Positions 10,322 through 18,800 of a stretch of 64,000 nt of DNA are shown here, piece by piece. A program made the position numbers and the translations under genes. This DNA is from Oscillospiraceae bacterium (lineage in GTDB: Bacteria; Bacillota; Clostridia; Oscillospirales; Ruminococcaceae): the NCBI GenBank assembly GCA_021200775.1, contig JAJQGB010000004.1:1-64000 (forward strand), written 5' to 3'. Numbering within the stretch: the first letter of the stretch is position 1; each line of letters starts with the position of its first letter. The notes beneath the pieces were generated by a model that saw nothing but the letters and a program-made list of their open reading frames with translations, was not told where the DNA came from and did not search any database.

Positions 10322-13300
10322 ATGGCGAAACGCCTTATGTGCATCATAATAAGCGTTTTAATGATCGTCTCACTCCTTCCGACCGGCGCGTTTGCGACTG
10401 AAAACGATGGTACCGAAGACACAACTTCGGGAATTGTCTTGACGTCGTCAGACGGTGATGCCGGTTCTGATGAGACGGAAAGTAATGGGGAAGGAGGAGA
10501 AACGGGAACAAATACCGAAGATGAGTCTACTGGTACAGACGAAACTGGCGATTCTGGTGAAACAGTTTTGACTACTGCTTCTAACGAAGAAGAGACTACC
10601 GAGGGAGAAGGAGCTTCAACCGAGGGTACAGAGGCGACAACAACCAATGTTGCTAAGATTGGTGACAAGGAGTACGCTTCATTGGCTGAAGCTATTACGG
10701 CTGCATCTGATAGTGCTCAGACGACTATCACTTTGACTGCAAATACCACCGAGTCAGCCAGCATAACCGTTGCAAGCGGTAAGAACATCGTGCTTGACTT
10801 GTCAGGATACACTGTCAATATGGGAAGTTATACTTTAATTTCTGAGGGTACGCTGACTATCAAAGACAGTACAGCAACTACCGACCCGGCTGTTAATACA
10901 GATTACTTGACTGTAACATACACTTCCGGCAAAATCGTTTCTACCGGAACAACGGTTTGTGCTCAAAAAGGCGGAACAGTTACCTTAACAAGTGGTACAT
11001 TGCAGTCGACGGGTAATATTGCTCTCTATGCTGAGGGAGATAAGACAGGTATAAATGATGTTAAGTCTACCGTTACTGTAACCGGCGGCTACGTCGTTGC
11101 TCAGGAATATGCTGTTTCTCCTCAGGGTAAGGGAGCTACAGTAGTCATTTCCGGCGGTGTAATTGTTGCCAATGACAACGCTGTTGTCGGCGGTAACGGC
11201 ACAAACAGTGATACTGATAAGCGTGGCGGAACCACCATCACCATCTCCGGCGGTATCCTTATCGGACATATCCAGTCCAGCGGCTACGTTGCTTGCGGCA
11301 TTTACCATCCGCAGAGCGGTACTCTCAACATCTCCGGCGGCACGATTGTTGCTATCGGCGGTTGCGGTATCCTCATGCGTGGCGGTACGCTCAATATGAC
11401 TGGCGGTACGATTATTGCAACTGGTGACAGCACTACAACCGGCAAAGTCGGTGATTCATGGGTAGTAGTTTCAGATTCGGGCATTATCTACGACAATTAT
11501 AGTGGTTACTATGATGCTTCCAACGTAACGGTAAGCCTTTCCGGCTCAGTTTCAGTAACTGCCGCAGCAAGTGCGATTACGGTTGTAGATCGAGATGGCA
11601 CTGCAAGCTCAACTGCGGTTACTGTTTCCGGCGGTACATACTCTAGCGACGTCACTGCTTACTTGTCTGCTAGTGCAACTACTACAACTAATATTGACGG
11701 AACTGTTACTGTTTCAACTGGTTCGTCTGTTGCTACTGTTACCAATTCTGATAATACAAGCACAGTTAGCTACGCCAGCCTCGCAAGAGCAATTGCGGCG
11801 GCTAGTGAAGGCGACACTGTTACCTTGCTTGGTAACTTGACAATCAGCGAGCAATTGACAATTGACAAGGCTATTACTCTTGATTTGGGCGGGTACACGC
11901 TTACAAATGGATTTGTAAATTCTACTGGCTCTGGCATTTACAGATTCACCCTTATCACCGAAGCTGATGTTACCATTAAAAATGGTACCTATGTAACGAC
12001 AGCCCCTGAGACAACGGATGGCGTTGAGACTCGTGGTATCGTTGAGTCTTCCGGCAACCTGACTTTGGATGGTGTTACCGTTACCTGCAATGGCATTAAC
12101 GTATGCACCTATGCAGAGGGTGGAACGCTGACAATCAAGGATTCAAAGATATCCGGTACATATGCAGTTAGCTCGTTCGCAAACAAGAGTACGGTTAAAA
12201 TCTCTGACAGTGAACTTACCGGTTCTGTTTGTGGTCTCTATCACAACGGCTCTTACTACGGTCTGAACCTGACGGTTACGGATACCAAAATCACCGGCGG
12301 CAGTGCTGACAGTAGCGTTCAGGGCGCAACCGACGCTACAGCTGTTTACATTTCCGGTAGTACTAATACTACGACTGAGGCTGGAAAGAATCAGCAGGCT
12401 TCGTTCACCGGCTGTACTATCACCGGTGCAACAGGTATCGAAGTTAAGTACACTGATTTGACTTTGACGAATTGTACTGTTACTGCAACTGGTACTACAC
12501 CTACTTACGAGCAGTACAACAACGGCTCAACCACTTCCGGCTTCGCTGTTGTTTCAACTGATAACTCGATGACCGGCGAGAGCCCGTTGCCTTCTGGAAC
12601 AATAAGCATCAGCGGCGGCACTTATACTGGCGCAGTTGGTCTTGCAAGTATAGTAGATACTACTGAATACACTGATTTTGTAGAAGCTACTTATACCATT
12701 TATAGTGGTACATTCAGTACCAATGTCTCTGATTATTGCGTCGACGGTTATACAGCAACTGCTGTAACAGACTCCGACGGAAAAACTGTTTATACAGTAG
12801 TTGTAGCCACAGCAATCGCAAAAATAGGCAGTACAACTTACACGTCTCTCGCCGCCGCCTTTGCCGCTGTAGCAGACGGACAGACCATCACGTTGCTTAA
12901 AGACGTCACCGTTGAAGAATCGTCAAAATCCGACAACGGTCTCTATCAGGTAAACGGCGATGTCACCCTTGACCTCAACGGCAAGACCCTCACAATCACT
13001 AACAAGCGTGCGTTCGGTGTACTCAGCGGTTCGTTGACGATTGAGAACGGTACCATCGCCTACAACGCTTCGGGAGATACAACACTTGTTATCACCCGTG
13101 CAGGTGCTTCGTTCACCGCTGAAAATGTTAAGTTTATAGCGGCTTCAGCTGACGAAGGCGCAACAACCACAAGCCAGTATCTCGTATATGCGGCGGCAGG
13201 CGGCGAGGTTACATTGACCGATTGCACAATCAGCAATGTTTCGAGTGCGGTTGTGAATGATTCAGAAAACTCTGCAACTGTGTATATGAAGGGCTGTGAC

Positions 13301-16300
13301 TTTAGTGTTGGTGCATTGTCAAACGGTAGCACTAACTATGAGGATTATCAGATATATGTTGAAGTTGATAGTACAAGTAGCATCTCCGACGATGTTGTAA
13401 AAGTTGAAAGCGGATACATTTATACTGTTAATGAAAACGGAAGCGTATCGGCTACTACAACTCTTTATGTAAAAGCCTACGGACAGCTCATACTTAACGG
13501 TGGCACTTTGTCCGGTAGCATAGTCATTAGAGATGGCGGCTCGCTGGAAGTACAGAGCGGAACAGTATCAAATGATATTTTGGTAGAAGCTGGCGGAAAG
13601 CTTACCGTCTCTGGTGGCTCAGTTTCAGGCAAAATAACAAATGCAGGAACTACAGCAATTACCAGCGGTACTGTTTGCGCAATAGCAAACACTGGAACAA
13701 CCACCATTAGTGGCGGCACAGTTTCCGGTGCGGTTACGAATTCGGGTTCGCTGACTTTGTCGGGCGGCGAAATTAAGAGTACAATTACAACGTCTGGCAC
13801 ATTCACTATGACTGATGGTGCAGTTACTGTTGAGAATTTGGACAGCAACGATGGTGCAATCCACGTAACAGCTGGTACGATAAATATTTCCGGCGGTACA
13901 GTTACGGCTGAGGGCACAAAGGCTCGTGCAATCTCTACAGCAGAGAATGCTTCTATTACTACAGGCTCCACCATTTCCGGCGGTACTTTCAATGGTTCAA
14001 ATCTCGCCTTGCTCGTCCAGACCGGCACAACAGGTCTCACCGTCACCGGCGGTACATATATCACGTCGTCGAGCGGACTTGCTTCTATCATTGATAGAGC
14101 GGAAGCAATCGGCACTGGTTATGCCGTATTTGATACGACATATAGTAAGGTAACCATAAGTGGCGATAATAAGTACAGTTCAACTGTCGGTGATAACACA
14201 GTAATTGTTGCGTCCAGCAGTACGACCGCAGTAGCGTCGATTACTGTAGGTGATACAACAACGTATTACACCACTTTAGCAGACGCCGTCTCCGTAGCCA
14301 ATGCGGCAAATAGCGATACAACGATTACGTTGTTGAGTGATGTAGGCTTGGCTTCAAGAGTAGTCTTCAGCAACACTTCGGCTGAGATAACTCTTGACCT
14401 TGCGGGACATAAGATTACTCGTAGTGGTTCAACAACTTCTTACCTTATTGGAGTAGATGTTGGTACTTCATTAGTTGTTAAGGATTCATCTGAAGGTGCA
14501 GTAGGCTATATAGATGGTGCAACGTATGTTAAGAATGATACAACCTATATAGGTTATAGCATCCTGACAAATGGCGAGCTTACCCTTGAATCTGGAACTC
14601 TTAAAGGCTACTACGGCGTATACGTCAGCGGCAGTAGTGCAGAATTTACTGTTGAAGGCGGTACTGTTTCCGGTACAACCAGAGGTATTAATCAGACTTC
14701 CGGAACTGTCAATGTAAAGGGTGGTATTATTTCCACTACAGCAACAGCCAGTTACGGTATAGTAGAGTTTGCAGGAACATTAAATGTCACCGGTGGTGAA
14801 ATTTCTGGTGGCTATTATGGTATTCAAGTTGGTTCAAGTTCTTCAACCAGTGCTACAGCCAATATCTCTGGTGGCGCAGTCACTGCTACTACCTACTATG
14901 GTGTTTGCAACTATGGTACACTTACAGTTACCGGTGGCACAGTCTCTGGTAATTCGATGGGTATCTTCAACATTGGCACAAGTGCAGTTGCTACTATCGG
15001 CACCAGCGGAGTTACAAGCAACGACAGCCCGAAGATTTCCGGCGGTGCAAGTGGCGAAGCAATCTACACCACAAACGGCGCAACACTTACAGTTTACTCT
15101 GGTACCATTACTGATACCGGAGAAGGAGGAACTGGAATTGTTGTTTGGGGTGACAGTACTAACGATACCAAGCTGTATATTTACGGCGGCGTCATCACCG
15201 GGCACGACTTCGGTATTTCTACAAGTGGTAACACCTATGCAGGTAAGTGCTACATCTACATTTATGGTGGTGAAATTTCCGGCGGCTGGGGCATGTACCT
15301 CCCCGCAGTAGACAGTGAAACCAACATATCCGGCGGAACAATAACCGGCGAACAGACCGGTATCGAAATCCGTGCTGGCAAGTTGACTGTCACTGGTGGT
15401 ACTATTGAGGGCAAGGGAACACCTACCCAAACTACACCGAATGGCAGTGGTACAACTGCTACTGGTGCTGGTATTGCAATCGAACAGCATACAACCAAGC
15501 AGCCTATCGAAGTAACAATTTCTGGTGAAACCACTGTTGTAACTGGTTACACTGCAATTTGGGAGTATGACGTTCAGGGCAACGGCTCAGATTATACTAA
15601 GGACATAACCATTACTATTTCAGATGGTACATTCAACACTACATCTGGTAGCGAAAGTTCTGCGGTTAGTATTGACGACGTTGGCATTGCTACAGTAGCG
15701 ATTTCCGGCGGTACCTTCTCAACCTCCGTCGACCCCGAATACTGCGCCGACGGCTACACGCCGACAGCGACGACTACGACGGATGACGAAGGCAATGAGG
15801 TTACCACATACGGCGTATCTAAGCATTACCTCGGTGCTTCTACGGACTCTGAAGGCTCAACAACATCTGTTCCCGCAGAAAGCATTGATGGCTATGGCGA
15901 GAGCATTATGTACGTAAAGGTTTCTTCAGACTACATTGGCACAACTGGTTACTACTCAACCGACAATTACCCGACAACTTCGTTGACCTACACGCCAACC
16001 GAAACTGTCGATAGTGGCTCCTACATCTTCGCAGGTTGGTACAGTGCGTCGACCACAACGGATGAGGATGGCAATACAGTAACAACCTATACTGCTATGA
16101 CTTCATTCCCAACGGGTGTTGACGCTTATGCGAAGTTCGTTGAGGCGAATGTGTTGACGGTAAAGGCACAGGTTCCGACTGACGCAGGAGGAGAAGAAGT
16201 AACATCTACCAGCATGAGACTTATAAGTACTGTAGATTCTGGCAATTACAGTAGCGTTGGATTTGAAGTCATCATCGGAAGCAATGATGCTTTCACTATG

Positions 16301-16543
16301 AGTTCCAGCACTGTATACCAGGTAATCACTGCTCTTGGAGAAGATTGTAAACCTACGTCTATTAGCAGTTCTTCACTGTACTTCATAACATGTACACTGA
16401 CTGGTATTCCGCATAACGAAACTGCTTATGCAACATACTTCAAGGTCACTGCTTTCTGGACAACTTTGGATGGTACGAAGGTATATGGAGCTCAAAGAGC
16501 CGTCACTGTCAGTGAAATTCTTAAATCCTATAGTGAAGATTAA
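10322..16543 (+). CDS. Very large secreted repetitive (parallel beta-helix-like) surface protein, locus A
   Basis: N-terminal signal peptide MAKRLMCIIISVLMIVSLLPTGAFA; repeated ISGGT/TVSGGT turns; 2073 aa. Confidence 0.85.
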   Translation: MAKRLMCIIISVLMIVSLLPTGAFATENDGTEDTTSGIVLTSSDGDAGSDETESNGEGGETGTNTEDESTGTDETGDSGETVLTTASNEEETTEGEGASTEGTEATTTNVAKIGDKEYASLAEAITAASDSAQTTITLTANTTESASITVASGKNIVLDLSGYTVNMGSYTLISEGTLTIKDSTATTDPAVNTDYLTVTYTSGKIVSTGTTVCAQKGGTVTLTSGTLQSTGNIALYAEGDKTGINDVKSTVTVTGGYVVAQEYAVSPQGKGATVVISGGVIVANDNAVVGGNGTNSDTDKRGGTTITISGGILIGHIQSSGYVACGIYHPQSGTLNISGGTIVAIGGCGILMRGGTLNMTGGTIIATGDSTTTGKVGDSWVVVSDSGIIYDNYSGYYDASNVTVSLSGSVSVTAAASAITVVDRDGTASSTAVTVSGGTYSSDVTAYLSASATTTTNIDGTVTVSTGSSVATVTNSDNTSTVSYASLARAIAAASEGDTVTLLGNLTISEQLTIDKAITLDLGGYTLTNGFVNSTGSGIYRFTLITEADVTIKNGTYVTTAPETTDGVETRGIVESSGNLTLDGVTVTCNGINVCTYAEGGTLTIKDSKISGTYAVSSFANKSTVKISDSELTGSVCGLYHNGSYYGLNLTVTDTKITGGSADSSVQGATDATAVYISGSTNTTTEAGKNQQASFTGCTITGATGIEVKYTDLTLTNCTVTATGTTPTYEQYNNGSTTSGFAVVSTDNSMTGESPLPSGTISISGGTYTGAVGLASIVDTTEYTDFVEATYTIYSGTFSTNVSDYCVDGYTATAVTDSDGKTVYTVVVATAIAKIGSTTYTSLAAAFAAVADGQTITLLKDVTVEESSKSDNGLYQVNGDVTLDLNGKTLTITNKRAFGVLSGSLTIENGTIAYNASGDTTLVITRAGASFTAENVKFIAASADEGATTTSQYLVYAAAGGEVTLTDCTISNVSSAVVNDSENSATVYMKGCDFSVGALSNGSTNYEDYQIYVEVDSTSSISDDVVKVESGYIYTVNENGSVSATTTLYVKAYGQLILNGGTLSGSIVIRDGGSLEVQSGTVSNDILVEAGGKLTVSGGSVSGKITNAGTTAITSGTVCAIANTGTTTISGGTVSGAVTNSGSLTLSGGEIKSTITTSGTFTMTDGAVTVENLDSNDGAIHVTAGTINISGGTVTAEGTKARAISTAENASITTGSTISGGTFNGSNLALLVQTGTTGLTVTGGTYITSSSGLASIIDRAEAIGTGYAVFDTTYSKVTISGDNKYSSTVGDNTVIVASSSTTAVASITVGDTTTYYTTLADAVSVANAANSDTTITLLSDVGLASRVVFSNTSAEITLDLAGHKITRSGSTTSYLIGVDVGTSLVVKDSSEGAVGYIDGATYVKNDTTYIGYSILTNGELTLESGTLKGYYGVYVSGSSAEFTVEGGTVSGTTRGINQTSGTVNVKGGIISTTATASYGIVEFAGTLNVTGGEISGGYYGIQVGSSSSTSATANISGGAVTATTYYGVCNYGTLTVTGGTVSGNSMGIFNIGTSAVATIGTSGVTSNDSPKISGGASGEAIYTTNGATLTVYSGTITDTGEGGTGIVVWGDSTNDTKLYIYGGVITGHDFGISTSGNTYAGKCYIYIYGGEISGGWGMYLPAVDSETNISGGTITGEQTGIEIRAGKLTVTGGTIEGKGTPTQTTPNGSGTTATGAGIAIEQHTTKQPIEVTISGETTVVTGYTAIWEYDVQGNGSDYTKDITITISDGTFNTTSGSESSAVSIDDVGIATVAISGGTFSTSVDPEYCADGYTPTATTTTDDEGNEVTTYGVSKHYLGASTDSEGSTTSVPAESIDGYGESIMYVKVSSDYIGTTGYYSTDNYPTTSLTYTPTETVDSGSYIFAGWYSASTTTDEDGNTVTTYTAMTSFPTGVDAYAKFVEANVLTVKAQVPTDAGGEEVTSTSMRLISTVDSGNYSSVGFEVIIGSNDAFTMSSSTVYQVITALGEDCKPTSISSSSLYFITCTLTGIPHNETAYATYFKVTAFWTTLDGTKVYGAQRAVTVSEILKSYSED

Positions 16544-16596
16544 TCTGCGTGAGATGTTGAGTTACATGATTCGATAATCGAAAGGAGTTGTTTATC

Positions 16597-16719
16597 GTGA
16601 TTTACGAAGAAGCAATAATGGAGATAATTGACTTCGATGGCGATGTTTATGCTGACGCTGTTACCATCAGTGGTTCTGGTGACGGAGACTCGAAGGATGT
16701 TAGTGGTTACTTCGGGTGA
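16597..16719 (+). CDS. Small peptide P1 (40 aa), MIYEEAIMEIIDFDGDVYADAVTISGSGDGDSKDVSGYFG
   Basis: GTG start with AAAGGAG RBS directly after the beta-helix gene; resembles P2 and P3; absent from the ORF track (<60 aa). Confidence 0.6.
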   Translation: MIYEEAIMEIIDFDGDVYADAVTISGSGDGDSKDVSGYFG

Positions 16720-16747
16720 TGCTGTTTACATTGAGGGTATACTTGGC

Positions 16748-16864
16748 ATGTTGACATACGAAGATCATTCAATGGAAATTGTCTTTATGGACGATTATGT
16801 TTGGACGGTAGACACGTCTGATAGACCATCGGACGAGGATATTCCTTGGGGAAAGATGTACTGA
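16748..16864 (+). CDS. Small peptide P2 (38 aa), MLTYEDHSMEIVFMDDYVWTVDTSDRPSDEDIPWGKMY
   Basis: In-frame ATG inside track ORF 16628-16864; YExxxMEI core as in P1 and P3; start uncertain (ATG at 16697 also possible). Confidence 0.5.
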   Translation: MLTYEDHSMEIVFMDDYVWTVDTSDRPSDEDIPWGKMY

Positions 16865-16889
16865 CATAATCTTTAAAAATCAAATTGTT

Positions 16890-16925
16890 CACCCAGGGCG
16901 GGGCTTGGTTCCGCCCGTGGGGTGG
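16890..16925 (+). other. Intercistronic GC hairpin, locus A
   Basis: CACCC.AGGGCGG-loop-CCGCCC.GTGGGGTG just upstream of the GAGGAGG RBS. Confidence 0.6.
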
Positions 16926-16938
16926 TTGAGGAGGAAAT

Positions 16939-17592
16939 ATGAAATTGGAGACGGAGAAGAGGAAGGGCGTTATTGTTGCTTGTTGCTTGGTGGCGGCGGT
17001 GATTGTGATTGTCTGCGTGGCGGCGGTTGTGTTGCGGACGGGGAAAATCAGCAATGAAGCCGGTACTGAGAGTGACGGGTCGCAGGCTGTTACTTCTGTT
17101 ACTGTCAGTGAGGACGAGGTGGCTGTAACCGAGACGGGGACTGCTTCTGAAGAGGAGACTCCCGAGGTGACGTCGTCTGTGGACGGCGGGACTACGGAGG
17201 ATTCTTCCGGGACAGGTGCCGTAACAACCACCACTTCTGAGGACAAAGAAACTCCTGTGGCTGGAACCACAAGCGAAGAGCCTGTCGGGCTTGACGTTGT
17301 CGAAATCGCTGATGACGACGAGAACAGTATTGACTTTTCTGAGATAATCTCCGGCACGACTGCCGAGACGACCACTCAGGCTGAGACAACGACTCAGGCA
17401 GTAACGACCACCCAGAAGCCGGTAACCGGTTATACAGGAACTACGACTTCTTCGTCGACAACTTCTGTAACCACTACGACCGAATCGGGAGAGACCGAGG
17501 CGACAACTACAACAGCCTCCGACTCTGATTCCTCGGCGCTTTCGGTAGCAACCGAGTCAACCGACACCGTCGAGTGGGGACCACTCTACTGA
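16939..17592 (+). CDS. Membrane-anchored Thr/Ser-rich stalk protein with C-terminal EWGPLY
   Basis: RBS GAGGAGG; N-terminal TM segment; acidic DDDENSIDFSE patch; Thr-rich tract; resembles 59907-60440. Confidence 0.8.
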   Translation: MKLETEKRKGVIVACCLVAAVIVIVCVAAVVLRTGKISNEAGTESDGSQAVTSVTVSEDEVAVTETGTASEEETPEVTSSVDGGTTEDSSGTGAVTTTTSEDKETPVAGTTSEEPVGLDVVEIADDDENSIDFSEIISGTTAETTTQAETTTQAVTTTQKPVTGYTGTTTSSSTTSVTTTTESGETEATTTTASDSDSSALSVATESTDTVEWGPLY

Positions 17593-17623
17593 CCTCAAAG
17601 TCAGATTTCCGAAAAAACACAAG

Positions 17624-17659
17624 AATCGGTCAGGAAACCCATTTCCCGACCGATTTTTT
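17624..17659 (+). terminator. Rho-independent terminator
   Basis: AATCGGTC/GACCGATT stem plus TTTTT. Confidence 0.8.
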
Positions 17660-17761
17660 ATTGGCAGATTTCCCGGTCTCTTGATTTTCCTCCCCAAATA
17701 TGCTAATCTATAATCATGTGAATTTGAAGCAGTATAGCTCTGACTGACAAGGAGAGTGTTT

Positions 17762-18661
17762 ATGACAATAGGGGAAATAATCAAAAACCGGCGTGAGGAG
17801 CTTGGAGCAACTCGTGAGGACATCTGCCACGGTATCTGCACCGTTTCCATGCTCTACAAGGTCGAAAACGATTTAAAACAGTTCTATCCCGAGACATTGG
17901 CACTGATTCTCGAACGACTCGGTATGCACAACGTCTTCGACGGCGACCTGATAACAACAACCAACTATCGCTATATCCAGACCATCCGTCAAGCCACAAA
18001 TATGGTTCTTTCAAATAACACTGATAAGGCTGCGGAACTTCTTTCGGAGATTGAAAGTGATTACGACAACTTCCCGACAACAACAAAGCAGGAGTTCGAC
18101 CGTTGCGAAACTTTGCTTACTGAGAGAACCGTCGGTATGACCCGTGAGCAAAAGCTTGACAGCTTCGAGAAGATAATCCGTTACACAATTGTAGATTATA
18201 ACCCGGAGAATCTGCCGCAGTATTTCACTGATTCCGAGTTTTACGTCCTGACTGTGATTGCCAATTGCTACTATCTTTTGGGTAGATGTGATACCGCAAT
18301 TACGATAAACCGTTGCCTTAAAAAGTATCTTTCGGACGTCCTTATGGACAGAACCCGTGCGGCACGAAGCCTGACCTTAACCTGCAACAACCTTGCTGAA
18401 ATGCTGATTGGCGAAGGTGACTATGAGGAAGCTCTCGAAATCGCACGTGAAGGCTTTGAAAACGGAAAGAGCCTTAACGAAATCAGCGAAGCTATTTCAA
18501 GCTGTATGTACAACATTTCAGTCTGCCTTCTGAAGACCGGCGGCTCCTATGAAGAAGCTAGTCAGATGGCATTCGACGCCTACAACACGAGCAGAGTATA
18601 CAACGTTATTCCCGAGTTCACAAAGCTTTATAAGTCTTTCTTAGACGAGAATTTTGGTTAA
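17762..18661 (+). CDS. XRE-family HTH regulator with TPR-like C-terminal domain (RRNPP/PlcR-Rgg-like architecture)
   Basis: N-terminal IGEIIKNRREELGATREDICHGICTVSMLYKVENDLKQ HTH; helical repeats follow. Confidence 0.75.
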   Translation: MTIGEIIKNRREELGATREDICHGICTVSMLYKVENDLKQFYPETLALILERLGMHNVFDGDLITTTNYRYIQTIRQATNMVLSNNTDKAAELLSEIESDYDNFPTTTKQEFDRCETLLTERTVGMTREQKLDSFEKIIRYTIVDYNPENLPQYFTDSEFYVLTVIANCYYLLGRCDTAITINRCLKKYLSDVLMDRTRAARSLTLTCNNLAEMLIGEGDYEEALEIAREGFENGKSLNEISEAISSCMYNISVCLLKTGGSYEEASQMAFDAYNTSRVYNVIPEFTKLYKSFLDENFG

Positions 18662-18670
18662 TCCCTTTAA

Positions 18671-18687
18671 TATGACTAACAGTCATA
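18671..18687. promoter_or_regulatory. Perfect palindrome, PlcR-box-like operator candidate
   Basis: TATGACT-AAC-AGTCATA. Confidence 0.55.
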
Positions 18688-18697
18688 CCCCGGTATC

Positions 18698-18726
18698 TTG
18701 ACCCTATTAAAAATCGATGTTACAAT
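18698..18726 (+). promoter_or_regulatory. Promoter of the ABC exporter cluster
   Basis: TTGACC, 17 bp spacer, TACAAT. Confidence 0.65.
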
Positions 18727-18729
18727 TAA

Positions 18730-18770
18730 AGCATCCACAAAGCAAGTTTAGCTTTGTCGGGTGCTTTTTT
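18730..18770 (+). terminator. Terminator-like hairpin at the predicted transcript 5' end
   Basis: AGCATCC.ACAAAGC-AAGTTTA-GCTTTGT.CGGGTGCT followed by TTTTT. Confidence 0.75.
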
Positions 18771-18800
18771 GAATAGTTATACTGAAATGGAGAGATAAAT

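Noticed and set aside
10322-16543. Long antisense ORFs (e.g. 13477-14115, 14843-15490) opposite the beta-helix gene
   Set aside because: They mirror the biased, repetitive codons of the sense gene; no RBS, domains or signal peptides.
10322-16543. Regular short repeats that could be read as a CRISPR array
   Set aside because: Repeats are degenerate, in frame and translate to SGGT turns; no constant repeat/unique spacer pattern and no cas genes.
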